From contig CANJVU010000002.1 in NCBI GenBank assembly GCA_947478525.1, positions 62,001-126,000 of the forward strand: a stretch of 64,000 nt of DNA. The letters are read 5' to 3'. Position 1 is the stretch's first letter; every line of letters starts with the position of its first letter. This stretch comes from Thiotrichales bacterium. GTDB taxonomy: Bacteria > Pseudomonadota > Gammaproteobacteria > Francisellales > CACEW01. The position numbers and the translations under genes were made by a program. The notes under the pieces were generated by a model that had not been told where the DNA came from, made no database searches, and saw nothing but the letters and a program-made list of their open reading frames with translations. This document shows, in pieces, positions 53,369 to 63,230 of this stretch.

Positions 53369-56300
53369 ATGGTGAGCAAGATGAAGATGATCAATAAAAA
53401 AATGTTACTGGCGTTCATGGGGCTATTGTTGATGGTCACCACTGGAACGGTGTATGCAAATGCCTGTGACGAAGCAGCGATTAGTTGTGCCATTCCTGGC
53501 AATGGGGATTGTCCATCTTTGGCAAATTCTTGTAAGGCGGGTAATGATATACGAGTGGCAGTAGGCAGCCCAGAGTATCACACCTATATGTGTACTTTTG
53601 CGTCAGATTTGTCACGATACCCAAATGCACCTGCCTATAGAAAAGTATATGAGATTTATGTTGCTGCTTGTAATGCAGGGGGCGGCTCTTCTACTGATTT
53701 TGTGACGCCTACCGCTCCAGTTAAGCCAGCCCAAGAAGGTAAGCTGGGACCCTCAATTAGTCCAGCCACCACCATGAATTTTGTGACAAATACAGATAAG
53801 CCAGCCACCACCATGGGTTTTGTAACGCCTGCTACTACTGCTCAAGTTGATGCTGCTGGTGATACCTCCGGCGTTTGCTATGAAGACCTGGTCAGTGGCC
53901 ACTTCAGGGACGGTATCAACAAAAGTAATGCACATTATTTCAATAGCTTGAATATTTTTAACTTGCCGTGTCTGTCCGATCAATCGGTGTCTATTTTAAA
54001 AGAAGTGTTTGGTAACGCCCTCAATACCTTTGAAAATGGGGTGACGGTGCCTAATGGTTATTTAATTCCAGAGTTTTTACGCCATTTCAATGAAATCTTG
54101 TTAACCCTGGTTATTGCGATTTACTCGTTTATTATGATGGTGGGTACTTTACACTCGGCACACGAAGGTACCTTTTTAGGAAAAGACTGGTCATCGATCT
54201 GGACGCCGATTCGCGCCATTGGTGGGCCATTATTGATCGTACCAGGCAAATATGGCTTATGCGGTGCGCAAATGATCGTGCTGTATTTTCTCTTATTGGG
54301 TGTCAATATGGGTACGGCACTCTGGGCCAAGAGCGTGCAGGATGTTGATATCGGGGTATCACCGACGGTTCCTACCGCCATGTTTGGTCAAATTAAAGAT
54401 GCGGCAGGGCAAAGCATTCTGTCTGCTGCCGTGGCGGATATTTTAAATGGCGGTAATGTTGTCAATGAGAAAGAAGATAATTTTATTGACGTTGCACGAC
54501 AAGATATACCCTTGGCTAACGTCAAAGACGGCATTTTATTTGACGATGTTAAAAAGAGCATGATGAATTTGTGTATGGCAGCTTATGCGGTATCACCGAA
54601 GCTGGACACGGCTTCGTATGGTAATCCAGTCTCTAATGTTGGCCAGTTGCCTGACCAGGAACGTACCGAAGCACAAAGTTGTTTGAACAACGTACAGACC
54701 ATGTTTGCCCAAGGTCCTTCTGCTTATTCTTCTTCATCGACGATATCCAATATGCCTTATTTTTCGAAAATGGTGGAATCGTATAGTGCTACCGACCATG
54801 CGGCTTGGATTGCGCTGATAGGCGATGATATGCGGAATTGGGATACCTCGTGTAGCCAAGACAGTGGCGACACTTGCTTTCCCCCCGTGCGTTTTAAAGC
54901 TACGGTTCAGGGGGCAGGGTATGCCTGTCCTCATCTTGATGGTTACGCTGGTACTACGACGTCGTCAAGTGGTGGAATGAAATGTGCTCAGGGTGTCATT
55001 CTTGATGGTGGAAATGGCACGTGGAATCGCATACAAAGTTGGGCGTCGTTTGTCATGGCGTGTAATAAGGCTACTAATGGAAAGCCTGATCCTATTGCTG
55101 GTAGTAATCAGTTTATGATTGATAAAAACGTAACGTGTAACTATGACGCGACTGTCACGGCTAATGACAGCTCGCATATAGATTTTTTCGTTTGGGGCCA
55201 TAGTGCCGATTATTCTCCTAAGAAATTAAATGGGTATAGAGAAATTAAAACATATCAAATTCCAGATGCCAGTAGCCCAGAAGTGACGGGCAGTAATCTA
55301 AGTACTGCACCATTGACTTGGGGGCACTATGCTGATGCTTCCGGTTTACTATTGAAAGGGATACCAGCGGCGACGAATGGCATGGTTGCTCTGAGTGGCG
55401 AGGTCGCCTTTAGCCCACCGGATGGAATTTCTGATCCCAAATCATTAGCATATTCACTCAATGATGCCATGAACACCTTTATTACAAACTACGTCATTAA
55501 TAATTTGTGTAATATTGGTGTAACTGGAGCGGATCCAAAACAGACTAATAATTGTATGGACATCAGCGCTGTTACTTCTAAGGTGGTAGAGGCGGCTGAA
55601 CAAGCCATGCAAGATGCTGCCGATAAGAACAACAAGCAGTTGTCGAGTAGCGATAGCAGCGATACTACCAATCAGAATATCGTCCATGTTGATGCCCATT
55701 CGACCTTTACCAAAGGCTGTGATGAAAGTTTGATGATCATTAACCCTGACACCGGCAGCGTGACCTTCAAAGACGGCACAACCGATGCGCAAAAAGAAGC
55801 GTGTAAATTGGTCAACGTCGGTATTAGTACCAGTACCAGTACCGATGGCAAGTTGTCTGACACCAGTGGCCCTAGCATTGATGCCATTGATACGCGTATG
55901 GACAGCAGCTGGTGGTATGCCGGTCAAGTCTATCTGCAGTTAGACCAACAAATGGCGGATAACTTGGGGCAGTTGAATTCAAATCTGCAACAGTTGGATG
56001 CGTCTTCTTCCGCGCCACATTTTTTCGTGAACATGACGGCGAAGACTAAATTATTCGTGGCGCATGACCCTATGGGTTATGACCATTTAGGGGGAGACCC
56101 TATGCTGGCTGGTGCGGCAAAATTTGCACAGACGGTACCAACGAGCACAATTACCGGATATGATGCGCGCTATAGTGCTACGACAACGGATGATGGCCCA
56201 CTGTTTGATCACGTTGCATTTGAAGAACCGACTTACCATTATGGCAGCGGCCAAGAGTTAACCGGTTGGGATAGCGATGTCGCTACCTTAACCCATTGTC

Positions 56301-57823
56301 CAGGGTTTCGCAAGTTAGGTTCGGAGCAACAAAGCGCACTCTTGGGTTATTTGCCAGAAGTGCCCTCCGCAGAACGTTTGCCGCTACAAGTGATGGCAAG
56401 ATCTCAATTGTATCAATCGGGTGATGCTACGCAGCAGAGTACGGGCTTGCAGTCACTGTACCGGCTGTTAACCATTATGAATTACAATGGCTTTTTACAA
56501 GGTCCTTCACAAGCAGCGACCGATTTGCCGGCGAAGACATTGATGGATAAAATGTTGAGTAATCTGCTGGGTGGCAGTGCTGGCCAAACGGGTGCTGACA
56601 TTGGCGGTATCATGGATGAAGTCTACAGTTTTGGTAATGTCAGCATGAGTGGTGGCAGCAACCTGGTGGGTAAAAACTTAAGTGTGATCACCGGTGCGCA
56701 ACGTGTCGGTGTGGATACCATTTTAACGGTTATTAGCTCGATGGAATCAATCTATGATCACTTTAAGGTGCAAACTCAGCAGACCGAAGATGAAATCAAG
56801 ACAAGTCAGGAGATTACTTTAGCCGTAACCGGCTCAATCAGTGTGGCTAATATTGCATTAGGGGCTGCTGACATGGTCGGAAGTACCTTTTACCATGACT
56901 CGGGCATGACCAGTGCCTTGGCCGGTGTTTCGCAACTTGCCGTGGGTTTTGAGCAATTTACCGTGGCAGTGAAAGTGTTGGAAGCCACCAATAAAATGTC
57001 CCAACAGTTGATGTATTTACCCTTGGTGTTGGTGATTATGACCATGCTGTTTGCGGTGGGCGTGACCTTCGCCTTGATGTTGCCGTTAACCCCCTTCATT
57101 TTGTTCTGGGGTGGTCAAATGGCGTGGATTCTAGGCTGTATCGAAGCCATAGTGGCAGCACCGTTATTGGCATTGGCCTTGACCCATCCTGGTGGGCATC
57201 AAATGTGGGGGCATTCCATCCAAGGCCTGAAGATGCTGATGGGTGTGGTCTTCCGTCCAGTGTTGATGGTAATGGGTATCTTGATCGCGATGGTATTAAC
57301 CTACATCTTGATCACCATTTCTGCCCAAGGCTTCCATTTGGTGAGCTCAGCGATCATCGGTGGTGTGGCGTTGGATGGCTCAACCTTGCCTGGGATGATT
57401 CCAGATGCGCTCGATCCTAGTCATGAAGTGAAAGGCATTATTTCCTTGTTCTTACTGTTTATTTACAGTCAGTTCATTATGAAAGCCTTTAACAAGTGCT
57501 TCTCGGCGATTTACATCCTGCCAGAGAAAGTAATGCAGTATGTCGGTGGCCAGGCAGATCGTGCCGGTGCGGATGACTTGCAAGAGCTTTCGGGTAACGT
57601 CAATCAAATGACGCAACAGGTTGGCAGTGCAGGTGGTCAAGGCTTGCAATCGGGTATTCAAGGTAAGCAGCAAAACATGCAAAGCACCGGTCAAACCGGA
57701 ATGGAGAAACTGGGCTCGGGTGGCGAGTCTATTGGTGGCATGGGTAGTGCCAAAGGTAAGTACAAGAAATTACAGGACAAACAGAAGCAGAAAGAATTAG
57801 AAAGAGATGGTGGAGGTAAGTAA
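53369..57823 (+). CDS. dotA: DotA, large polytopic Dot/Icm protein
   Basis: 1484 aa, much longer than Legionella DotA (1048). A signal peptide ends near GTVYA-NA. A membrane segment lies at about 235-255, then a very large periplasmic domain rich in Ser/Thr/Asp (about 330-1200), then several membrane segments between about 1205 and 1375, and a Gly/Gln-rich cytoplasmic tail. DotA is an inner-membrane component also released as a ring-shaped polymer in Legionella. The extra length is in the periplasmic loop. An ATG at 53381 is an alternative start. Confidence 0.9.
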   Translation: MVSKMKMINKKMLLAFMGLLLMVTTGTVYANACDEAAISCAIPGNGDCPSLANSCKAGNDIRVAVGSPEYHTYMCTFASDLSRYPNAPAYRKVYEIYVAACNAGGGSSTDFVTPTAPVKPAQEGKLGPSISPATTMNFVTNTDKPATTMGFVTPATTAQVDAAGDTSGVCYEDLVSGHFRDGINKSNAHYFNSLNIFNLPCLSDQSVSILKEVFGNALNTFENGVTVPNGYLIPEFLRHFNEILLTLVIAIYSFIMMVGTLHSAHEGTFLGKDWSSIWTPIRAIGGPLLIVPGKYGLCGAQMIVLYFLLLGVNMGTALWAKSVQDVDIGVSPTVPTAMFGQIKDAAGQSILSAAVADILNGGNVVNEKEDNFIDVARQDIPLANVKDGILFDDVKKSMMNLCMAAYAVSPKLDTASYGNPVSNVGQLPDQERTEAQSCLNNVQTMFAQGPSAYSSSSTISNMPYFSKMVESYSATDHAAWIALIGDDMRNWDTSCSQDSGDTCFPPVRFKATVQGAGYACPHLDGYAGTTTSSSGGMKCAQGVILDGGNGTWNRIQSWASFVMACNKATNGKPDPIAGSNQFMIDKNVTCNYDATVTANDSSHIDFFVWGHSADYSPKKLNGYREIKTYQIPDASSPEVTGSNLSTAPLTWGHYADASGLLLKGIPAATNGMVALSGEVAFSPPDGISDPKSLAYSLNDAMNTFITNYVINNLCNIGVTGADPKQTNNCMDISAVTSKVVEAAEQAMQDAADKNNKQLSSSDSSDTTNQNIVHVDAHSTFTKGCDESLMIINPDTGSVTFKDGTTDAQKEACKLVNVGISTSTSTDGKLSDTSGPSIDAIDTRMDSSWWYAGQVYLQLDQQMADNLGQLNSNLQQLDASSSAPHFFVNMTAKTKLFVAHDPMGYDHLGGDPMLAGAAKFAQTVPTSTITGYDARYSATTTDDGPLFDHVAFEEPTYHYGSGQELTGWDSDVATLTHCPGFRKLGSEQQSALLGYLPEVPSAERLPLQVMARSQLYQSGDATQQSTGLQSLYRLLTIMNYNGFLQGPSQAATDLPAKTLMDKMLSNLLGGSAGQTGADIGGIMDEVYSFGNVSMSGGSNLVGKNLSVITGAQRVGVDTILTVISSMESIYDHFKVQTQQTEDEIKTSQEITLAVTGSISVANIALGAADMVGSTFYHDSGMTSALAGVSQLAVGFEQFTVAVKVLEATNKMSQQLMYLPLVLVIMTMLFAVGVTFALMLPLTPFILFWGGQMAWILGCIEAIVAAPLLALALTHPGGHQMWGHSIQGLKMLMGVVFRPVLMVMGILIAMVLTYILITISAQGFHLVSSAIIGGVALDGSTLPGMIPDALDPSHEVKGIISLFLLFIYSQFIMKAFNKCFSAIYILPEKVMQYVGGQADRAGADDLQELSGNVNQMTQQVGSAGGQGLQSGIQGKQQNMQSTGQTGMEKLGSGGESIGGMGSAKGKYKKLQDKQKQKELERDGGGK

Positions 57824-57824
57824 G

Positions 57825-58049
57825 ATGAAAATAAGCACAGTAATTATATTAGGCTTGGGGTTGTGTGGTGGCGTCGCGTATGCTGATGATTATTTTGATC
57901 CGGCGCCGCGTAGTGATGTGAGATATGGTGTGACCAATCCTACCGCTACCTCCCCGCGATCGTTGGCACAGGTCACGTTTCAGTTATCAACAGAACAGGA
58001 TCACAAAGCAGATTTTGTGAAACGATATAACGTAGATACTACTTCATGA
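57825..58049 (+). CDS. Small exported protein downstream of dotA
   Basis: 74 aa from the ATG at 57825, which follows the dotA stop by one base and has GGAGG about 8 bases upstream. A signal peptide (ISTVIILGLGLCGGVAYA) precedes a short polar mature part of about 53 residues (DDYFDPAPRSDVRYG). Not recognised. Its place between dotA and the possible icmX points to a role in the secretion system; this is inference. Confidence 0.7.
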   Translation: MKISTVIILGLGLCGGVAYADDYFDPAPRSDVRYGVTNPTATSPRSLAQVTFQLSTEQDHKADFVKRYNVDTTS

Positions 58050-58060
58050 GGACAATAACA

Positions 58061-59002
58061 ATGAAAAAACAAATCGTAACGGCAGTGTTGACGGCTTTAT
58101 TGTGTGTGGCTGCCAGCAACAGTTATGCCATCACTTTTGAGCCTGCAGTACCAGCAGCCGCGGGTGGAGACCCCATCGTGGCAGCAGTGAACAGAGCCAC
58201 AGCGGCAGTGCAGCAGATACCACAGCAAACTGCGGATAAAATAAACCCTACGTTGTCGACCTTACTGACCGGCATTCAAAGCGTACAACAAAACCAAACA
58301 GAAGTATGGCATCAATTTGTGCAGATGCAGGCCGATGAGCAGTTTACCGGCCCCGCAGCACAAGGCGTTGACCATTCGGCGTATTCCTTGATTGATGGCG
58401 CCTATGCACCCTTGCGGATGAGCATTCAAGGTGGCCTTGGGCAGAGTAACGACGACACCATGGAGCAGTCGTGGATGACGCTAAGACAGACACAAAGTAA
58501 TTATAATCCTTGTTCCAAAGCCATTCTCAGTCTAAATGGCTCAGATGGGTCGCTGGCCTCAGCGGCGAGCAACGGTTGTTATACCGATGTAAGAGGCTAC
58601 GGCTATAGCGATGAGTTGGCGCTGACCCATGCCGCGCAATATCAGCAACCCGGCCAAGTATTGGAAATGGCACAAGGAATGGTAGCGAATCTGGGCGTTG
58701 GCGAGAGTAATCCCTTATTTGGTGCGTTACCTTACAGTGTTTTGGCGGATATTATTGCTTCGCGTACTGCTGGTGCCAATGGTGCGCCGAGTATGATGCG
58801 GGCGTTAAAAAGTACGCTGGATAATCTGTTTACGTCAGAATGGGAAAATGGCTTGGCCAAAGCATCACCGTTGGATGTGATGCGCGCACAAACGCAATTG
58901 GCGGCATTGAATGATTATATTGGCTACCAACGTTTATTGGTGGAGCAGCAACAGGCAGCTTTGACGGTGGAACTGATCGCGCAACTGAAGGCGTCGAAAT
59001 AG
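58061..59002 (+). CDS. Exported protein, possibly IcmX
   Basis: 313 aa. A signal peptide ends near NSYA-IT. The mature protein is Gln/Ala-rich at first (VQQIPQQTADKINPTLSTLL), then has a two-cysteine segment (NPCSKAI, NGCYTD) and a helical end (LNDYIGYQRLLVEQQQAAL). Legionella IcmX (466 aa) is likewise exported and lies in the icmV-dotA-icmW-icmX region, and no other candidate is seen here. No specific motif proves the match, so the name is tentative. AGGAC precedes the ATG at 58061. Confidence 0.6.
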   Translation: MKKQIVTAVLTALLCVAASNSYAITFEPAVPAAAGGDPIVAAVNRATAAVQQIPQQTADKINPTLSTLLTGIQSVQQNQTEVWHQFVQMQADEQFTGPAAQGVDHSAYSLIDGAYAPLRMSIQGGLGQSNDDTMEQSWMTLRQTQSNYNPCSKAILSLNGSDGSLASAASNGCYTDVRGYGYSDELALTHAAQYQQPGQVLEMAQGMVANLGVGESNPLFGALPYSVLADIIASRTAGANGAPSMMRALKSTLDNLFTSEWENGLAKASPLDVMRAQTQLAALNDYIGYQRLLVEQQQAALTVELIAQLKASK

Positions 59003-59023
59003 GCCATCGTCTAATAGCGTCGG

Positions 59024-59326
59024 CTATTTGGCTTTGCTGATATCCACCCGTTCGCGCAATTCTTTACCGGGCTTAAAATGTACCGCGTTTTTGGATTGCG
59101 TGTATACGGTCTCGCCAGTTTTAGGGTTGCGGGCTTTGCGCGGGGCGCGTTGGCGCGCTTCAAAGCTGCCAAAGCCGCGGATTTCAATGCGGTCGCCGTT
59201 GATCAACGCTTTGCTCATTTCATCGAGAATGGTGACGACCACTTGTTCGGCAATAACAGGGGTTAATTTGTTTTTGTCGATCAGCAAGGTAATTAGATCT
59301 GAGCGGTTTAAGGTTTGGGTGGTCAT
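59024..59326 (-). CDS. ihfB: Integration host factor beta subunit
   Basis: 100 aa from the ATG at 59326 with AGGAG upstream. The DNA-bending arm RNPKTGE, the GFGSF loop with [18 protein letters not shown], and the C-terminal [12 protein letters not shown] are those of the IHF/HU family, the last one closest to IhfB. IHF bends DNA and influences many promoters, including those of Dot/Icm effectors in Legionella. Confidence 0.9.
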   Translation of the reverse strand: MTTQTLNRSDLITLLIDKNKLTPVIAEQVVVTILDEMSKALINGDRIEIRGFGSFEARQRAPRKARNPKTGETVYTQSKNAVHFKPGKELRERVDISKAK

Positions 59327-59433
59327 GAAAAACTCCTGAAGAATCAATTTTGTTTATTGTAAGATGATTTTGACATTCTGGCAAAGGGTAGATTATCATC
59401 GCACATTCTTATGTTAACGTCATCAGGAGTCCG

Positions 59434-60141
59434 ATGCATTCCCCCGAATCACAACAACTGACCTTAAGCTTATCCGCTAAGCCGCAATTTTCGTTTGATA
59501 ATTTCTTGGTTTCACCGCTGAATCATACCATTGTGGCGCAACTGAAACACTTTGTGGCGCAGCCAGGAGAAGGGTGTTGTTATGTCTATGGTGCCAAAGG
59601 ATCCGGCAAGTCGCATGTGTTACAAGCGTGTTGTCAATTGGCGACGCAGCAATCGATTAACGCGATGTATTTACCGCTGAACATTGTGCAGCGGTATTCG
59701 CCGTCGGTATTAGATAATTTGGAACATTACCAGTTGATTGCCATTGATGATGTGCAAGTGGTAGCAGGCAATGCGGCGTGGGAAGAGGCGTTATTCCATT
59801 TGTTCAATCGCGTGATGACGACTGGGCAGAGATTATTGATCAGTGGTAATGAAGCCATTAAAACATTGCCCATCAAGCTACCGGATTTAACCTCGCGTTT
59901 GGCCAGTGGGTTGAGTATCCGCTTATTTGCGTTGACCGAGTCGGAAGTGCGGGAAGTGCTGCAACAACGTGCGCAACAGGTAGGGCTGGTGATGTCTGGT
60001 GGGGTGATTGAGTTTTTGCTGAAACGCTTGCAACGTGACATGTCGACATTATCAGACATGTTTGCCAAGTTGGATCAAGCGTCACTGTCAGCAAAACGCA
60101 AGCTGACAGTGCCGTTTGTGAAGAAAGTGTTAGAATTATAA
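59434..60141 (+). CDS. hda: DnaA regulatory inactivator Hda
   Basis: 235 aa, AAA+ protein like DnaA domain III but without the DNA-binding domain. The start QLTLSLSAKPQFSFDNFLV contains the clamp-binding QL-x-L motif that recruits DnaN. The Walker A is GAKGSGKSHV, sensor/Walker B is LIAIDDVQVV. It promotes ATP hydrolysis by DnaA after replication starts. Length is normal. The end meets the convergent hpf gene. Confidence 0.95.
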   Translation: MHSPESQQLTLSLSAKPQFSFDNFLVSPLNHTIVAQLKHFVAQPGEGCCYVYGAKGSGKSHVLQACCQLATQQSINAMYLPLNIVQRYSPSVLDNLEHYQLIAIDDVQVVAGNAAWEEALFHLFNRVMTTGQRLLISGNEAIKTLPIKLPDLTSRLASGLSIRLFALTESEVREVLQQRAQQVGLVMSGGVIEFLLKRLQRDMSTLSDMFAKLDQASLSAKRKLTVPFVKKVLEL

Positions 60142-60144
60142 AGT

Positions 60145-60489
60145 TTATTCTTCGGATTCATCCATCGCTGCAGCATGCTTGGCTTTTGCCGCACCGCTGT
60201 GGTCTTTCAACTTATCTTTATGTTTGATCAATTGACGATCGAGTTTGTCGACCATCATATCAATGGCAGTGTACATATTTTCGGATTCTGCTTCGGCAAA
60301 CAATTCTGCGCCAGAAGTGTGCATGGTGGCTTCTGCTATTTGACGTTTTTTCTCAACCGTTAAGATCACGTGCACTTGGGTAATATTCTCAAAATGACGT
60401 TCCAGTTTTTTGAATTTGGTGCCGACGAACTCACGGATCGCATCGCTGATATCGATTTGACGGCCAGTGATTTTGATTTGCATGGACAT
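60145..60489 (-). CDS. hpf: Ribosome hibernation promoting factor
   Basis: 114 aa. The MQIKITGRQIDISDAIREFV start, the FENITQVHVILTVEKK segment and DMYTAIDMMVDKLDRQL-like helix are typical of the short HPF/YfiA family, with an additional acidic and Ala/His-rich tail of about 15 residues. HPF stabilises idle ribosomes in stationary phase. An AGGAG site precedes the chosen ATG. In many relatives hpf follows rpoN; not so here. Confidence 0.93.
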   Translation of the reverse strand: MSMQIKITGRQIDISDAIREFVGTKFKKLERHFENITQVHVILTVEKKRQIAEATMHTSGAELFAEAESENMYTAIDMMVDKLDRQLIKHKDKLKDHSGAAKAKHAAAMDESEE

Positions 60490-60575
60490 ACATAACTCCT
60501 TTTTGATAATGACTGCTTACCTTTAAATTATAGTCCCTAATTCAAATAAAGAAAGAGGGTAGATTAATATATTAA

Positions 60576-63203
60576 TTAAGACGACAGGGATTTACTCACA
60601 ATCTCATACACATCCTTCGATAACCCCGGTGCTGCCAAAATCTGCTGCAACGCTTGTTTCATTAGCGCTTGACGGTGTATATCATAGCGTTTGAAGTTAA
60701 TTAAGCTGCGCACGATTCTGGCTGCTACTTGCGGATTTTTGTCGAGTATGATGACTTGTTGTGCCAACCAATGATAACCGGCACCGTCTTTTTGATGGAA
60801 GTGGTGGTGGTTCGCGGCAAAGCCCCCAATCAGTGAATAAACCTTATTGGGATTGCTGGCATGATAGGCGGAATGTTTGATCAGCTGTTGCACGTTGTTT
60901 AAGGTGCTGGGCAAATCAGCCGTCGACTGCAATACCAACCATTTGTCGACAACTAGCGCATCTTTTTGATATTGTTGATAAAATTTATTAAGTGCCTGCG
61001 TGCGCGCTGCAGCATCATGGCTATTGACCAGCGCGGATAAGGCAGCAATCTGGTCGGTCATATTATTGGCGTTAGTGAATTGTTGTTGCAACAGAGCGGT
61101 GATATCAGCGTCCTGCAACCGCAGCAAGTAGGCCAAACAGGTATTTTTCAAGTGACGTTGTACAATATGTTTTTGGTCACGTTGATAAACCCCTTGATGG
61201 TGAAAGCGATGATAGGTTTTTAATAAATCATCTTTTAGCTGCGTCGCAATATCGGTCGCCAGGGTTACCCGGGCGTGATGCAATTCATCCGGCCAGATGG
61301 TGACCATGTCTTGAATCAACATACTTTCAGAAGGCAGACTAATGGCTTCTGCAATCAACGCGGGGTCGAGGTTGGTGTTGTTGAGAGTATGACGTAAGCC
61401 TTGAATAAAAGCGTACGTATCCGGTAGCGGTTGCTGTTGATGCAACGCATCGGTCATCTTCAAAATCAGCTGTGTTGCCAATTTTTGCCCGGCATCCCAA
61501 CGATTGAATTCATTGGTGTCATGGCTGAACAAATGCTGTAATTGCTGCTCGGTGTACGGATAAATTAGTTTCACCGGTGCGGAAAAATCGCGTAATAGCG
61601 AAGGAGTGGGGTGTTCAAGTACGTGTTCAAAGATAAATGTTTGTTTGGGTTCTTTAAGAATAATCACGAATTCAGACGCTGCCTTACCAGAATACTCGGC
61701 CGTCAAATCTTTGCCGCTGGCACCGATCAAGCCCAGTTTGACGGGGATATAGAACGGTTCTTTGGCCGAGCCGTCGGCAGAAGGTGCGCAGCTTTGCGAT
61801 AACATTAGGGTATAGATTTTGCTGGTTGCATCGTAATGATCTTCAGCCGTAATGGTGGGTGTGCCTGCTTGTGAATACCAGCGTTTGAATTGGCTTAGGT
61901 CAATCTGGTTGGCATCGGCAATCGCAGCGACGTAATCATCGCAGGTCACGGCTTGGCCATCATGGCGTTGGAAATATAAATCCATGCCTTTGCGGAAACC
62001 GCTGACGCCCACCAAAGTGTGCATCATGCGAATCACTTCAGCGCCTTTGTTGTACACAGTGACGGTGTAGAAGTTGTTCATTTGTATGTATGACGCCGGG
62101 CGAATCGGATGCGCCATGGGGCTGGCATCTTCGGTAAATTGCGCGCTGCGGATGGTTTTGACATCATCGATGCGTTTCACGGTGGCGGAGTGATGATCGG
62201 CGGTAAATTGCTGATCACGAAATACCGTCAGGCCTTCTTTTAAACTCAGTTGAAACCAGTCGCGACAGGTGACGCGGTTGCCAGTCCAGTTGTGAAAATA
62301 TTCATGACCAATCACGGCTTGAATCTGACGATAATCCGAGTCGGTGGCGGTTTTGTCGCTCGCGAGTACGTATTTGGTGTTAAAGACGTTCAGCCCTTTG
62401 TTTTCCATCGCGCCCATGTTGAAATCACCGACGGCAACGATCATATAAACGTCGAGGTCATATTCGCGGCCATAGACTTTTTCATCCCAACGCATGGAGT
62501 CTTGCAGGGCTTCAATGGCGTAAATCGATTTATCGTAATCGGGGTGGCGGGTAAAAATATGTAACGCCACATGACGACCCGATTGTGTCGTAAAGCTGCC
62601 TTCGCGCATTGCCAAATCGCCGGCCACCAGAGCGAATAGATAGCACGGTTTTTTGAACGGATCTTGCCAGATGACATAATGGCGGTTATGGGTCAAATCA
62701 CCTTGTGCGACTTTGTTACCATTAGACAAGAGTTGTGGATAATGGGTTTTATCGGCGATGATTTTGGTGGTGAATAATGACATCACGTCCGGGCGGTCAA
62801 TATAGTAGGTGATTTTGCGAAAGCCATGGGATTCGCATTGGGTGCAAAGCATATCACCAGAACGATACAAACCTTCTAGTGCGGTATTGGCCGCCGGGTT
62901 CAAGCGCGAAACTATTGTTAAAGTAAAGTCAGTCGGGAGATTTTGCAATGTGAGGTGTTCGTCATTGCGTTGATAGTGATTAGGCGTCAATGGTGCGCCA
63001 TTCAAACTGACGCTGATCAGTTCTTGTTGTTCGCCATTTAAGACGAGGGGTGCATTGTCTGGCGTGTTTGGTTCGCGATAGACGTGCATGGTGTTGGTGA
63101 CTTGCGTGTATTCATCGTGAATATCAAATTCTAAATGGGTTTGATGAATGGAATAATGTGGTTTTTGGTAATCTTTCAGGTAATGCGTGATGGGGGATGG
63201 CAT
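60576..63203 (-). CDS. pepN: Aminopeptidase N
   Basis: 875 aa, the usual length. This M1 zinc metallopeptidase removes N-terminal residues from peptides. The exopeptidase motif is GAMENKGLN, and the zinc site is HEYFHNWTGNRVT followed by the third ligand in LKEGLTVFRDQ. The tyrosine in TVYNKGAEVIRM is in place. The rest, including the large helical C-terminal domain, is complete. ttcA is upstream on the same strand, 27 bases away. Confidence 0.97.
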   Translation of the reverse strand: MPSPITHYLKDYQKPHYSIHQTHLEFDIHDEYTQVTNTMHVYREPNTPDNAPLVLNGEQQELISVSLNGAPLTPNHYQRNDEHLTLQNLPTDFTLTIVSRLNPAANTALEGLYRSGDMLCTQCESHGFRKITYYIDRPDVMSLFTTKIIADKTHYPQLLSNGNKVAQGDLTHNRHYVIWQDPFKKPCYLFALVAGDLAMREGSFTTQSGRHVALHIFTRHPDYDKSIYAIEALQDSMRWDEKVYGREYDLDVYMIVAVGDFNMGAMENKGLNVFNTKYVLASDKTATDSDYRQIQAVIGHEYFHNWTGNRVTCRDWFQLSLKEGLTVFRDQQFTADHHSATVKRIDDVKTIRSAQFTEDASPMAHPIRPASYIQMNNFYTVTVYNKGAEVIRMMHTLVGVSGFRKGMDLYFQRHDGQAVTCDDYVAAIADANQIDLSQFKRWYSQAGTPTITAEDHYDATSKIYTLMLSQSCAPSADGSAKEPFYIPVKLGLIGASGKDLTAEYSGKAASEFVIILKEPKQTFIFEHVLEHPTPSLLRDFSAPVKLIYPYTEQQLQHLFSHDTNEFNRWDAGQKLATQLILKMTDALHQQQPLPDTYAFIQGLRHTLNNTNLDPALIAEAISLPSESMLIQDMVTIWPDELHHARVTLATDIATQLKDDLLKTYHRFHHQGVYQRDQKHIVQRHLKNTCLAYLLRLQDADITALLQQQFTNANNMTDQIAALSALVNSHDAAARTQALNKFYQQYQKDALVVDKWLVLQSTADLPSTLNNVQQLIKHSAYHASNPNKVYSLIGGFAANHHHFHQKDGAGYHWLAQQVIILDKNPQVAARIVRSLINFKRYDIHRQALMKQALQQILAAPGLSKDVYEIVSKSLSS

Positions 63204-63230
63204 ATCAATTCCTTTTTAAACAACAATAAA

